Source: Methanogenium sp. MK-MG
GTDB lineage: Archaea > Halobacteriota > Methanomicrobia > Methanomicrobiales > Methanomicrobiaceae
DNA length: 45,761 nucleotides
Reading direction: 5' to 3'
Assembly (NCBI RefSeq): GCF_009914725.1
Contig: NZ_JAAAWJ010000011.1
Coordinates: 1 to 45,761 of the forward strand
Made by a program: the position numbers and the translations under genes. Positions 33,549-43,062 of the stretch are shown here, one piece after another (position 1 is the first letter of the stretch; every line of letters begins with the position of its first letter). Below the pieces are notes generated by a model, which did no database searches, was not told the DNA's origin, and was given only the letters and a program-made list of their open reading frames with translations.

Positions 33549-35759
33549 GTGCTTGCAGTCATGGTCATCCTCTTTGCTGCAGGACTCTTTGCCGCAACCG
33601 GCATTCAGTTCGAGTCATCATCTGACCAGTACCTGGACAAATCAACCCCCGCGGGGATACGCTATGACCAGTACAATGAACAGTTTGTCTCTGACACCTA
33701 CATCCTGCTCATCCAGACGGCGGACCCGGCAGACCATACACTGCTACAGGACCTTTTGATACTGGAAGAGGAGATAAAACGCCTCGAATATGTGACAGAG
33801 ACAAACTCGCTCGCAGATGTCCTGAAAAAAGTTAATGGCGGTATGATGCCGCAGAATCCCGAAGTAACAAAAGATATCATATCTCTGCTGCCCGCTGAAC
33901 TGAGAGACACCTTCATCCCCGACAGCCAGACGGGGCTGCTGTATGTCTCAATCAAACAGGGCATATCAACAGATATATCGCAGACCATTCTCCCCAATCT
34001 GGAGACACTCACCAGTGAAGCAGACCTGCCGCCCGGCACCGTCATCGATGTGACCGGGGCAACACCCTACAATGTTGAACTGCAAAATGACATGGTCCTG
34101 TCAGGAGTGGTCCTCATCGTGGGTGCGCTCATATTGATGGCAATTGTGCTCTTCATCCTCTTCTCCAATATGCGGCACTGGTTCCTCCCGCTCATCCTTC
34201 TCTCATTCGGTCTGGTCTATACCTTCGCCATGCTGAGCATGCTGGGAGTGAAAATAAATAACGGCGCCATTGCATCGTTTCCCATTCTTCTCGGGCTGGG
34301 CATTGACTATGCCGTCCAGTTTCACGCACGCTTTGATGAGGAACGGCGGGAAGGGGCCACGATGGAGACGGCCACGCGGAATACCCTGAAAAATACCGGG
34401 CCTGCCGTTCTGCTTGCCATGCTTGCGACCTCGATGGGTTTTATCGCCATGTTCATCTCACCGGTGCCGATGATCAAGACGTTTGCCATCGTCTCCATCA
34501 TCGGGGTCACCTGCTGTTACCTGACCGCACTCTTTGGGTTTCCCGCCCTTGCAGCACTCATCGGGTATATACCGAAATCAGGAAAACCGACACTGATGAT
34601 GCGGATAATGAACCGCTATACCCATTTTCTGGAGGGGCTTGTCGCACGCGTCTCCGCCGCCGCTGTCCCTGTTCTCATCGTTGCAGCGGTCATTGCTGTT
34701 GCAGGCATATCGCTTGACCCCGGAATTCCCATCGACACCGACACCAAATCCATGGCACCGGCAGACCTTCCGGCACAGATTGCCCTTGACAAGGTGCAGG
34801 ATGTACGGGGTTCGGTGACCCCGTTCCCCCTCTATATCCGCGGAGATGACCTGAAAAGCATTGATGCCATACAATGGATTGACACATTCAGCACCCGGGC
34901 CGTCTCTGACCATGACGAAATAACCAAGGCAGACAGTATCGCTGCACTCGTACGCAAAGAGAACAATGGTCTGATACCTGACGATCAGGGGACACTGAAT
35001 GCAGTCCTTGCAAAAATCCCTGAAGCAAAGAAAGACCCCTACCTGAACGGCGACACAGAAGCGGTCATATCATTTACCACGCTTATCCTCACCATCGATG
35101 AACAGAACGAATTAAAAAAGCAGGTAATGGCAGACGTGATCTGGTCTGAACCGCCGCCCCACATCGAAGTATACCCCACCGGGGACTTTGACCTCTACAC
35201 CAACCTGATGGACATGATTGCATCCAGCAAAGAGGCGATGACAAATCTCGGGTTTGTTTTGATATTCCTCTTTTTAATCCTTGCCTACCGGAGAATATAT
35301 GCCATCACACCGGTGGTTCCCATCATCTGCATCGTCGGCTGGAATGCCATCGCCATGATCCTGATAGGCCTGCATTACAACCCGATCAGCGCCTGTCTGG
35401 GATCAATGACCATCGGGGTGGCAGCAGAGTATACCATTCTTGTCATGGAACGGTTCACCGAGGAGAAGGAACTGGCTGATGACCCGTCAGATGCCATCAG
35501 GACGTCGGTGCAGAAGATCGGTTCTGCGGTGACCGTCTCCGGCCTGGTGACGGCAGGCGGATTTTCGGCACTCATGCTCTCGGTCTTCCCGATCGTCTCC
35601 AGTTTCGGCATGTCAACCGTGATTGCGGTGTTATTCTCCCTGGTAGGCGCAATCGTGATCATGCCCGCTGTGCTTACCCTGATGGTAGATGCAGAAAAAC
35701 GGCTCAAAAAAAGGAAGACAGACGGCCATCCCGGCAGCTCTTCAGGCAACCGGGGATAA
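33549..35759 (+). CDS. RND/MMPL family exporter
   Basis: The 736 residues from GTG 33549 form a duplicated RND protein of the MMPL/COG1033 type: a first membrane helix, an outer domain of about 170 residues, a bundle of five helices with LGLGIDYAVQFHARFDEE (the proton-relay region), then a second copy with its own outer domain and a bundle with GSMTIGVAAEYTILVMERFTEE. These proteins move lipids, pigments or drugs using the proton or sodium gradient. Coding-like sequence continues 22 codons upstream in frame (about 33483-33548, ending AIHRHHIPVL), completing the first helix, but has no ATG, GTG or TTG. The divergent COG1361 genes are likely partners. The substrate is unknown. Confidence 0.85.
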   Translation: MLAVMVILFAAGLFAATGIQFESSSDQYLDKSTPAGIRYDQYNEQFVSDTYILLIQTADPADHTLLQDLLILEEEIKRLEYVTETNSLADVLKKVNGGMMPQNPEVTKDIISLLPAELRDTFIPDSQTGLLYVSIKQGISTDISQTILPNLETLTSEADLPPGTVIDVTGATPYNVELQNDMVLSGVVLIVGALILMAIVLFILFSNMRHWFLPLILLSFGLVYTFAMLSMLGVKINNGAIASFPILLGLGIDYAVQFHARFDEERREGATMETATRNTLKNTGPAVLLAMLATSMGFIAMFISPVPMIKTFAIVSIIGVTCCYLTALFGFPALAALIGYIPKSGKPTLMMRIMNRYTHFLEGLVARVSAAAVPVLIVAAVIAVAGISLDPGIPIDTDTKSMAPADLPAQIALDKVQDVRGSVTPFPLYIRGDDLKSIDAIQWIDTFSTRAVSDHDEITKADSIAALVRKENNGLIPDDQGTLNAVLAKIPEAKKDPYLNGDTEAVISFTTLILTIDEQNELKKQVMADVIWSEPPPHIEVYPTGDFDLYTNLMDMIASSKEAMTNLGFVLIFLFLILAYRRIYAITPVVPIICIVGWNAIAMILIGLHYNPISACLGSMTIGVAAEYTILVMERFTEEKELADDPSDAIRTSVQKIGSAVTVSGLVTAGGFSALMLSVFPIVSSFGMSTVIAVLFSLVGAIVIMPAVLTLMVDAEKRLKKRKTDGHPGSSSGNRG

Positions 35760-35782
35760 CCGAAATATAATATTATAGAGTG

Positions 35783-36823
35783 CTAAAACCACTGGGAAAG
35801 GTCTGACTTCCCATCCTCTTTTGCGCCGGGTGCAGGGGCATGCATCTCCGGCATGGCCGGTGGTGCAGGATAACGGTAGACCGGTCCCTTCAATCTCGAA
35901 CCGAACCGCCCCTCCCCCGGATTGGTATCCTCCACATCCGAGGCCACCTCATGGAGGAGGGCACTCGTGTTGTCAGCCTGGTGGACAGCCCACGCCTCCA
36001 CGGTCTGGGGTTTCGGGTCGCTGTATATGCCATGGTGGGTCTGGACGATATGGAGCAGGTGGCTTAAGTCCTGCCCGTCCACCGCCGTCTCTTCTGCCAC
36101 CTGTTCAATGATGGAGATGCCCGGACTGATATGGCCGAGAAGGGAATAGGCAGGAAGCTGAGAGAAGGAGAAGCCCTGCTCTGCAAAACATACTGCCTTT
36201 CCCACGTCATGAAGTAAGGCTCCCGCCACCGCGACATCCCGGTCGGCAGAGATTCCCTCCGCACCTGCAAGGAAGGCATCGGTGTAGCGCACCACCTCCA
36301 GCGTGTGTTCGGCAAGCCCCCCGCGATATGCATGGTGCTTGGCCCGTGCGGCGGGGACCAGGAAGAAGGCGTCATGCGCCGCGAAGACCCGCTCCACCAG
36401 CTCACGCAGTCCCGGACGAATGATACCGGCCGCCGTTTGGAGAAGCTCTTCACGGTTTTTGGTGCAGTCGGCGGGTGAGAAGACAAAGTCACCGGGGTCA
36501 AGCAGGGCATGGTCTGCAGAACCACTAATGAGATGATCGATGCCATCGTTCACGTTCATCTGCAGTTCGCTGTTGTAGACCTGGGCTTTCCCGGCGACCC
36601 GGTGAACCATCCCTTCCCGGATGGCAGCATAGGCTTCTTTCACCAGGGCGTTGAGTCCGTTTTTCCCCCATACCTTGCATGCCATCGTGCCTGTCGCATC
36701 ACTGATGGTGCAGGTGATATACTGCCCCTTGCTCCCTTCCCTGATCTCAGCATTGCTGATGACAAAGAGGGCATCAACCGCATCCCTGTCTGCGATTGAC
36801 TGAATGGTATCCTTCTTCTCCAT
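35783..36823 (-). CDS. OB-fold and HD-domain protein (YhaM-like 3'-5' exoribonuclease)
   Basis: The 346-residue protein has an N-terminal OB fold (about residues 15-100, with GQYITCTISDATGTMACKVWG) and a C-terminal HD hydrolase domain: His163/164, His173 in AEHTLEV, the HD pair 205-206 in LLHDVGK, and later LLGHI and THHG. This order is that of YhaM/CBF1-type 3'-5' exonucleases that act on RNA or single-stranded DNA. Nuclease activity is inferred from that resemblance. The last 40 residues are proline-rich and poorly conserved. It lies downstream of the GT2 gene and may share its transcript. Confidence 0.85.
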   Translation of the reverse strand: MEKKDTIQSIADRDAVDALFVISNAEIREGSKGQYITCTISDATGTMACKVWGKNGLNALVKEAYAAIREGMVHRVAGKAQVYNSELQMNVNDGIDHLISGSADHALLDPGDFVFSPADCTKNREELLQTAAGIIRPGLRELVERVFAAHDAFFLVPAARAKHHAYRGGLAEHTLEVVRYTDAFLAGAEGISADRDVAVAGALLHDVGKAVCFAEQGFSFSQLPAYSLLGHISPGISIIEQVAEETAVDGQDLSHLLHIVQTHHGIYSDPKPQTVEAWAVHQADNTSALLHEVASDVEDTNPGEGRFGSRLKGPVYRYPAPPAMPEMHAPAPGAKEDGKSDLSQWF

Positions 36824-36852
36824 AATATCTGAATATCTCCGTGTATCTGATC

Positions 36853-37575
36853 TCAGTATCTGTCTTCGTTACTCTGTGGCCGGTGCCCGAACCGTATCTT
36901 CATGAGCCCTTTCAGCATGGCAAGACCGGTCGTGCTGCCGACCCGTGAATCCGGCTGGTCCTCCCAGTGGATGGGCACTTCCTCTACCACAAATCCCTGC
37001 CGTTTCATCTGCCACAGGAGTTCAACGTCAAACTCAAATCCCCGTGACTGCACAGACGAGAGGACCGCCTGCACGACTGTTGTCCGGAATACCTTCGCCC
37101 CGCACTGGGTGTCGTGATACGGCAGTCCAAAGAAGAGCCGGACAAAGAGGTTGAAGAGCCGGCTCTGCACCTGCCGCCCCGCACTCTGCCGGACCGGCAC
37201 ACAGGCCCCTGCTATCCAGCGTGACCCGATGGCCCCGTCTGCATCAGTGAGGGCTGCAAAGAGCCGCCTCATCTCCGGGACTGTCGTCGAGTTGTCGGCA
37301 TCCATAAACCCGGCATACGGGGTTTCTGCATGCATCAGACCGGCTGCCACCCCACCGCCCTTGCCCAAGCGCTCTTCGTATTCCCGGCACTTGAGCCGGC
37401 ACGACGGGTGCGCTTGTGAAAATGCAGAAACAACACCTGCGGTATCATCATCGCCGTCACAGACGACGATGACCGGCCCCCGGTATGCTGCAAGCCCGTC
37501 CAGTAATCCCCCAATCCGGCCCGCTTCATTGTAGGCCGGAATGACGATGGTGCAGTCCTCTTCACTGACCGTCAT
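36853..37575 (-). CDS. GT2 family glycosyltransferase (dolichyl-phosphate sugar synthase-like)
   Basis: The 240-residue protein is a GT-A enzyme: VIPAYNEAGRI at the start, a DGDDD metal/nucleotide site at residues 40-44, DADNS at 92-96, and a QCGAKVFR block followed by FEFDVELLWQMKRQGF and EVPIHW, the order seen in dolichyl-phosphate glucose and mannose synthases. It lacks C-terminal membrane helices, so it is the single-domain type. It probably charges a polyprenyl phosphate for N-glycosylation, but the sugar is unknown. It begins 7 bases after the DJ-1 gene ends. Confidence 0.82.
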   Translation of the reverse strand: MTVSEEDCTIVIPAYNEAGRIGGLLDGLAAYRGPVIVVCDGDDDTAGVVSAFSQAHPSCRLKCREYEERLGKGGGVAAGLMHAETPYAGFMDADNSTTVPEMRRLFAALTDADGAIGSRWIAGACVPVRQSAGRQVQSRLFNLFVRLFFGLPYHDTQCGAKVFRTTVVQAVLSSVQSRGFEFDVELLWQMKRQGFVVEEVPIHWEDQPDSRVGSTTGLAMLKGLMKIRFGHRPQSNEDRY

Positions 37576-37582
37576 ATGCCGT

Positions 37583-38098
37583 TCAGCAGGAGAGGGCAGC
37601 GATTACTTCTTCTGCAAATGCAGCAGCAGCAAGCGGGCCGTTGGCAGTGATTATAGTGCCGTCCACCACCACCGGGATGTCGGTGAAGTTCGCACCCTTA
37701 TCGGCAAACGCCTTCTCAGAGAGACGGGTCTTAAAGACTGTTGCCTGCCGTCCCTCAAGTATACCTGCATAGGCGAGGACAACCGGTGCAAGGCAGATGG
37801 CGGCCACCACTTTTCCGTCAGCATACATCGTTTTGACAAGGGCCCGCAGGTCTCTGTCTGCCCAGAGGTACTCGGCAGCACCGGCGCCGCCAACGATCAC
37901 AATACCGTCATAGAGAGATGAGTCCGTCTCTTTGATGGACTGTGTCACCTCAACCGTCTCCCCCAGCATGCCCATGCAGGACCCCGGCTGATCAGTGGCC
38001 ACATCACAGGCAATGCCTGATTCAGCAAAGGCCTGTGCAGGGATCAAATATTCCTCATCCCTGTATTTTTCGTGTGCGATGACCATGAGCAGTTTCAT
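37583..38098 (-). CDS. DJ-1/PfpI family protein
   Basis: A 171-residue member of the class I glutamine amidotransferase-like superfamily. Cys102 in AAICLAP is the conserved nucleophile-elbow cysteine, and Glu16 near EEYLIP fits the conserved acidic residue of DJ-1. Relatives include the PfpI protease, deglycases and chaperones; the activity here cannot be decided. ATG 38098 (MKLLMVIAHEKYRDEEY) is chosen over the 21 extra codons upstream, which do not fit the family. No ribosome binding site is present. It is the first gene of a probable three-gene unit with the GT2 and OB-HD genes. Confidence 0.82.
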   Translation of the reverse strand: MKLLMVIAHEKYRDEEYLIPAQAFAESGIACDVATDQPGSCMGMLGETVEVTQSIKETDSSLYDGIVIVGGAGAAEYLWADRDLRALVKTMYADGKVVAAICLAPVVLAYAGILEGRQATVFKTRLSEKAFADKGANFTDIPVVVDGTIITANGPLAAAAFAEEVIAALSC

Positions 38099-38195
38099 AC
38101 TGTTAGGTCGGCACCACAGGTTCATTAAGCCTGCGCAGGCAATGCGGACGAAAAAGCCCAATACATAAGGGGAAAGACCACAGACATACAGATGA

Positions 38196-38612
38196 ATGAG
38201 TTATCTCGAAGAGATCTCCCTGAGAGGCCAGGATGCCAACCCCTTCTTCCGGATGATGGGAATTGACATCATATCATACGCTGAGGGACAAGCGGTTCTC
38301 TCCATGGACGTCCGGCCCGATATGATGAACGGCGACGGATGGCTGCAGGGCGGTGTATATACCGCCCTTGCAGACGAAGCAATGGCCCTCGCCCTCTTCA
38401 CCGTCCTGAAGGAGAACGAGATCACTGCAACCATCAGTGAAACAACGTCATTCTACCGGGGAGTGCAGGACGGCACCATTGTTGCAGAGGGCACGGTTAT
38501 CCGGAAGGGCAGGAGAGTCGCCTTCACCAGAGGGGTGGTCAGGCGGCCGGGGGAAGACGGTGAATGCCTGGCCGAGTCCTCGGCATCCTTTGCTGTGATA
38601 GAACAGCGGTAA
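38196..38612 (+). CDS. PaaI-type hotdog thioesterase
   Basis: The 138-residue protein has a hotdog fold with NPFFRMMGIDI near the start, then NGDGWLQGGVYTALADEAMALA (the HGG segment is QGG here, but the active-site Asp/Glu is in place), and TISETTSFYRG and GRRVAFTRGVV strands. Such enzymes hydrolyse acyl- or aryl-CoA thioesters. The substrate is unknown. It is divergent from the DJ-1 gene with 97 bases between. Confidence 0.82.
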   Translation: MSYLEEISLRGQDANPFFRMMGIDIISYAEGQAVLSMDVRPDMMNGDGWLQGGVYTALADEAMALALFTVLKENEITATISETTSFYRGVQDGTIVAEGTVIRKGRRVAFTRGVVRRPGEDGECLAESSASFAVIEQR

Positions 38613-38704
38613 TCCAACAATAGATTCCCATAGTATACCGGCACTACCCCCATCATCCCTAATATTTCAAAAACACCCCCGCCAAAAGGCATCACCTCAA
38701 TTAT

Positions 38705-38713
38705 CTTTATACG
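38705..38713 (+). promoter_or_regulatory. TATA box of nfeD
   Basis: CTTTATACG lies about 33 bases before ATG 38742 with no ribosome binding site, so the transcript leader is very short or absent. Confidence 0.5.
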
Positions 38714-38741
38714 ATCCTAACCTGCATTTAGCAGTGTAATA

Positions 38742-39188
38742 ATGGAAATGTTAGCTCTTGGATGGATTCTGATCTCAATCGGAGTCATACTGCTCTTAGT
38801 TGAGGCCTTCAACCCGGGATTCTTCCTCGCAGTCCCCGGCACCACCCTTATCATCATCGGTGCCGTCTCACTGCTCTTCCCGGAGATCTTCAGTTCAAGC
38901 TGGATCATTCTGATAGGCATTGTGACCGCGCTTGTTGCGGCAGGCGGCAGTGTATGGCTGTATGCACGGATTACCCCGGACAAGGTGCCGTCCACGATCA
39001 GTAAGGACTCTCTTGCCGGGAAGACCGGCATTGTAACCAAAACCGTGGTGCAGGATACCATCAAAGGAAAGGTCGTCATCGATAATGTGGACTGGAGCGC
39101 CCGGTCTGCAGACGGCAGTATCGCTATTGGAAAAAAAATCCGCGTCGTGAAATCCGTCGGGGTGCACGTCGTCGTTGAGGAGATATAA
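38742..39188 (+). CDS. NfeD-like membrane protein
   Basis: The short NfeD type of 148 residues: two or three membrane segments (about 5-24, 28-48 and 52-74, with FNPGFFLAVPGTTLIIIGAV), then a C-terminal OB-fold domain (SLAGKTGIVTKTV, GKVVIDNVDW, GKKIRVVKSVGVHVVVEEI). NfeD proteins act with stomatin/SPFH proteins at membrane microdomains; the partner is the next gene. Its stop lies 4 bases before that gene's ATG, and the purine-rich GAGGAGA across its last codons serves as the next gene's ribosome binding site. Confidence 0.88.
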   Translation: MEMLALGWILISIGVILLLVEAFNPGFFLAVPGTTLIIIGAVSLLFPEIFSSSWIILIGIVTALVAAGGSVWLYARITPDKVPSTISKDSLAGKTGIVTKTVVQDTIKGKVVIDNVDWSARSADGSIAIGKKIRVVKSVGVHVVVEEI

Positions 39189-39192
39189 CAAT

Positions 39193-40302
39193 ATGGCATT
39201 AATTGACCTGGGAGAGACCTTCTTCACCATCATTCTCGTGCTCGCAATCATCCTCATCTTTGCAAAAGGTGTCGTGATTGTGCAGCCCTACCAACAGGCG
39301 CTGGAGATCAGGCTGGGCCAGTACAGGGGCCGGCTGAACCCGGGATTCCGGTGGGTGATTCCCTTCATCACGGATATCATCAAGATTGACCTGAGAACAC
39401 AGGTGATGGACGTCCCACGTCAGGAGGTCATCACCAAGGATAACTCACCCACAAACGTGGACGCCATCGTCTACGTCCGGGTGGTTGACCCGGAGAAGTC
39501 CGCCTTTGAGGTAGCCAACTTCCGTATGGCCACCGTGGCCCTTGCCCAGACAAGTCTGCGTGGCATCATCGGTGACATGGAACTTGATGAGATACTCTAT
39601 AACCGCGAACTCATCAACAACCGTCTGCGTGACATTCTCGACCGCGAGACCGACCAGTGGGGGGTAAAGGTCGAGCGGGTCGAGATCAAAGAGGTGGACC
39701 CGGTCGGTGCCGTCAAAAAGGCGATGACCGAACAGACGGCAGCAGAACGTGAACGCCGTGCTGCCATCCTGCGTGCGGATGGTGAGAAGCGCTCAGCGAT
39801 TCTCTCCGCAGAAGGAAAACGCCAGTCCATGATCCTCGAAGCAGAGGGTGACCGCCAGAGCAAGATTCTCCGGGCAGAGGGTGACCGGAAATCCCGTATC
39901 CTGCAGTCCCAGGGTGAGGCACAGGGTCTGCGCATCCTCTCTCTCGGGTCGCGGGCGCTTGACAGGAAGGCCATCACGGTGCTCTCCCTTGATGCCCTCA
40001 AGCAGATGTCTGACGGGCAGGCAACGAAGATTATCTTCCCGTTCGAACTTTCAGGACTCATCAAACAGAGTGCAAAGTTCCTCGGTGAAGAGGCAGAACA
40101 GCTCATCGACGAGGACTGGAAGGATATTGAACTGGACGAATCCATCCTCGGAAAGTCCCCGGCAGAAGAGGGCATTGAGGATGCGACAGAGTATGTGAAA
40201 GAAATCGAGAAGAAGATTCAGACGCTGGAAGACCCGACCACCCCGGTGAATCTGGATGCGACCGTCGAACCGTCAAAACCCCCACGGACAGAACGGGAAT
40301 AA
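39193..40302 (+). CDS. Stomatin/SPFH-domain protein
   Basis: The 369-residue protein has an N-terminal membrane hairpin (about 10-30), an SPFH domain (VQPYQQALEIRLGQYRGRL, then VDAIVYVRVVDPEKSAFEV), and a long helical region. From about residue 190 it contains five tandem 11-residue repeats of the form (I/L)(L/S)xAEGxRxS, such as ILRAEGDRKSR. It probably oligomerises into rings or domes on the membrane with NfeD. ATG 39193 has GAGGAGA upstream. The C-terminus is acidic and proline-rich. A T-rich stretch follows. Confidence 0.9.
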   Translation: MALIDLGETFFTIILVLAIILIFAKGVVIVQPYQQALEIRLGQYRGRLNPGFRWVIPFITDIIKIDLRTQVMDVPRQEVITKDNSPTNVDAIVYVRVVDPEKSAFEVANFRMATVALAQTSLRGIIGDMELDEILYNRELINNRLRDILDRETDQWGVKVERVEIKEVDPVGAVKKAMTEQTAAERERRAAILRADGEKRSAILSAEGKRQSMILEAEGDRQSKILRAEGDRKSRILQSQGEAQGLRILSLGSRALDRKAITVLSLDALKQMSDGQATKIIFPFELSGLIKQSAKFLGEEAEQLIDEDWKDIELDESILGKSPAEEGIEDATEYVKEIEKKIQTLEDPTTPVNLDATVEPSKPPRTERE

Positions 40303-40307
40303 CTCTC

Positions 40308-40330
40308 TTTTTACACATTTTTTTCGTTTC
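40308..40330 (+). terminator. T-rich terminator after the stomatin gene
   Basis: Runs of five and seven T occur within 25 bases of the stop codon with no strong stem, typical of archaeal U-tract termination. Confidence 0.5.
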
Positions 40331-40462
40331 CAAAGAGATGTCCGCCTGACACAGACCACTCACCGCGCTGACATATTTCCGGTTCACCGCCCTTCATCCG
40401 TAAGCTCCTCATACTACAAGACCAGCCCCGGGCAACCTCAATGATAAAGTGCGGTTACATTC

Positions 40463-40472
40463 AATAATATAG
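40463..40472 (+). promoter_or_regulatory. TATA box of the pyrG operon
   Basis: AATAATATAG lies about 30 bases before ATG 40497 and about 57 before GTG 40524. The transcript may begin close to the ATG, which bears on the choice of start. Confidence 0.5.
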
Positions 40473-40523
40473 GCAAGGAGTAACAGTCGGCTCTATATGC
40501 TCCGGCCGGGAAGGGGAAATCAG

Positions 40524-42110
40524 GTGAAATATATTGTTGTAACTGGCGGTGTGATGAGTGGCCTTGGAAAAGGCATCACCACCGCATCAATTGGCCGTCT
40601 GCTAAAAAACCGCGGGTATGCAGTAACCGCGGTAAAAATTGACCCGTACCTGAATATTGATGCAGGTACGATGAACCCGGGCCAGCACGGGGAGGTATAC
40701 GTCCTCTCAGACGGCGGCGAGGTCGACCTTGACCTTGGCAATTATGAGCGGTTCTTAGACATTGAACTCACGTCCGCCCATAACATCACCACCGGAAAGG
40801 TATACCGGGAAGTCATCGATAAGGAACGGCGCGGGGACTATCTGGGCGCAACGGTCCAGATCATCCCGCACATCACCGCCCAGATCAGGGAATCTATCGC
40901 AAATGCCGCAACACTACAGGTCACACCGGGTGAAGTCCCGGAGATCTGTCTGGTGGAGGTCGGCGGCACGGTCGGCGACATCGAGAGCATGCCGTTTCTG
41001 GAGGCGGTCCGTGAGATGCGCGCCGAACTCCCGAAAGAGGATATGGCCCTCGTCCATGTCACCCTGGTCCCCGCGGACAATATGGGTGACCACAAGACCA
41101 AACCAACCCAGCACTCGGTGAAGGCACTGCGGGAACTGGGCCTGCAGCCCGATGTCATTGTCGGCAGAAGTGACTGCATCATGAGCGCTTCCACAAAGAG
41201 GAAGATATCCGCATTCACGGATGTGGCAAGCAAGGCGGTGATCAGTGCGATCACGGCGCCTGACATATATCTGGTGCCGATGGAGATGGAAAAAGAAGGG
41301 CTTGCGGAAGTGATCACTGAACAACTCCACCTGAAGGTCAGGGAACCGGAGAACAGTTGGTATACCCTCATCAACCGGGAGAGTACCGCCCGTGTGACCA
41401 TTGCCATCGTGAGCAAGTACGGCATTGAGGATGTCTATATATCCATCAAGGAGTCACTGAAACATGCCGGGTTTGCCCTTGCAACAGAGGTGGATATCCG
41501 GTGGCTGGATGCAGAGACATTCTCCTGTGATGAACTTGCCGATGTGGACGGCATTCTGGTGCCCGGCGGATTTGGCCAGCGGGGCATTGAGGGAAAAATC
41601 AGGGCGATTGAGTATGCCCGGACCCACGGGAAACCCTATCTCGGTCTCTGCCTCGGGTTCCAGCTCGCGGTCATCGAATTCGCCCGCAATGTGGCAGGCA
41701 TCACTGACGCGACAAGCGAGGAGATGGGGCCCGGCAGCCATGTCATCGCCATTCTCCCGGAACAGGAAGAGGTGGAAGATCTGGGCGGCACCATGCGCCT
41801 CGGAAACTGCACCGCAGACCTCCGCAAAGGCACCCGGGTGCATGCACTCTATGACACCGACACCATCACCGAACGGCACCGACACCGCTATGAGGTGAAC
41901 CCCGAATATATCGGACAGCTGGAGGATGCAGGACTCATCTTCTCCGGCACCTGCGGGCCGCGGATGGAGACCTGTGAACTTGATCAGGATGCGTTCTTCC
42001 TCGCGACCCAGTTCCACCCGGAGTTCAAATCAACCCCGACCCGCCCGTCACCCCCCTATGTCGGCTTTGTGCAGGCATGCCGTGAACAAAAAATACAGAA
42101 TCAGGAGTAG
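40524..42110 (+). CDS. pyrG: CTP synthase
   Basis: The enzyme makes CTP from UTP, ATP and glutamine. The synthetase half begins [21 protein letters not shown] with the P-loop. The C-terminal half is the class I glutaminase, with Cys376 in GLCLGF and FHPEFKS at the end. GTG 40524 gives the usual N-terminus, and AAGGGG lies upstream. An in-frame ATG at 40497 would add nine residues and would suit a leaderless transcript. The length of 528 residues is normal. guaA follows after 6 bases. Confidence 0.95.
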   Translation: MKYIVVTGGVMSGLGKGITTASIGRLLKNRGYAVTAVKIDPYLNIDAGTMNPGQHGEVYVLSDGGEVDLDLGNYERFLDIELTSAHNITTGKVYREVIDKERRGDYLGATVQIIPHITAQIRESIANAATLQVTPGEVPEICLVEVGGTVGDIESMPFLEAVREMRAELPKEDMALVHVTLVPADNMGDHKTKPTQHSVKALRELGLQPDVIVGRSDCIMSASTKRKISAFTDVASKAVISAITAPDIYLVPMEMEKEGLAEVITEQLHLKVREPENSWYTLINRESTARVTIAIVSKYGIEDVYISIKESLKHAGFALATEVDIRWLDAETFSCDELADVDGILVPGGFGQRGIEGKIRAIEYARTHGKPYLGLCLGFQLAVIEFARNVAGITDATSEEMGPGSHVIAILPEQEEVEDLGGTMRLGNCTADLRKGTRVHALYDTDTITERHRHRYEVNPEYIGQLEDAGLIFSGTCGPRMETCELDQDAFFLATQFHPEFKSTPTRPSPPYVGFVQACREQKIQNQE

Positions 42111-42116
42111 GCAATC

Positions 42117-43034
42117 ATGGTAAAAGCAGAGAAATTTATTGATGAAGCAATCGCGGATATCCGGCAGAAGGCAGGCGATGACTATGTCGTCATGGCACTC
42201 TCCGGCGGTGTGGACAGTTCAGTCTGTGCAGAACTTGCAAAAAGGGCGATAGGCGACCGCCTGATTCCCATCTACGTGGACACAGGTCTGATGCGAAAAG
42301 GTGAGAGCGAGCGGATTCGTGAACTCTTCAGTGACATCAGTCTGAAGATGGTTGATGCAGGCGATGAGTTCATCTCAGCCCTGAAAGGCGTTACAGACCC
42401 GGAAGAGAAGCGCAAAATAATCGGTGAGAAGTTCATCCGTGTCTTTGAGCGTGAGGCACGCGAGACTAAGGCTGCCTACCTGCTGCAGGGCACCATCTAT
42501 CCTGACATCATCGAGAGTGAAGGCGGCATCAAAAGCCACCACAATGTCGGCGGCCTGCCTGTTGACATCAACTTCAAAGGCATCATCGAACCACTTATTG
42601 ATCTCTACAAGGATGAGGTCAGAGAAGTGGCGGGTGCCCTTGATATGCCCACCGAGATCCAGCACCGGATGCCCTTCCCCGGGCCGGGCCTTGCCGTCCG
42701 CTGTGTGGGCGAGGTGACAGAGGAGAAGATTGCCGTGGTCCGCGAGGCAAACGCCATCGCCGAAGAGGAACTGGTCGAACAGTTCTCCCCGTGGCAGTGC
42801 CTTGCAGCAGTCATCGGTCTGGGGACCGGCGTGAAAGGGGACATCCGCCTCCACGGCTGGATTGTCGCTGTCCGTGCGGTATACTCACGTGATGCGATGA
42901 CCGCTGAACCGGTCGAGGTCCCGTGGGAGAACCTGCACCGCATCGCATCGCGGATAACAGCAGAGATTCCGGGCGTCTCCCGTGTGGTCTATGATATCAC
43001 CCCAAAACCCCCGGCAACGATCGAATACGAGTGA
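42117..43034 (+). CDS. guaAB: GMP synthase, ATP-PPase (synthetase) subunit
   Basis: This subunit aminates XMP to GMP using ATP and ammonia. SGGVDSS at residues 29-35 is the PP-loop, [11 protein letters not shown] and HHNVGGLP bind XMP, and the C-terminal dimerisation domain ends in [12 protein letters not shown]. The 305-residue protein lacks the glutaminase domain, as in archaea with the two-subunit enzyme; the glutaminase gene is not in the window. Its position after pyrG groups two glutamine-dependent nucleotide synthetases. Confidence 0.94.
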   Translation: MVKAEKFIDEAIADIRQKAGDDYVVMALSGGVDSSVCAELAKRAIGDRLIPIYVDTGLMRKGESERIRELFSDISLKMVDAGDEFISALKGVTDPEEKRKIIGEKFIRVFEREARETKAAYLLQGTIYPDIIESEGGIKSHHNVGGLPVDINFKGIIEPLIDLYKDEVREVAGALDMPTEIQHRMPFPGPGLAVRCVGEVTEEKIAVVREANAIAEEELVEQFSPWQCLAAVIGLGTGVKGDIRLHGWIVAVRAVYSRDAMTAEPVEVPWENLHRIASRITAEIPGVSRVVYDITPKPPATIEYE

Positions 43035-43062
43035 GATAAATAAAAAAGAGGAAGCGAAAAAA

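Noticed and set aside
33517-33759. An alternative frame overlapping the RND gene start
   Set aside because: It is Ser/Thr/Leu-rich shadow sequence; the RND frame carries the real helix and outer-domain pattern.
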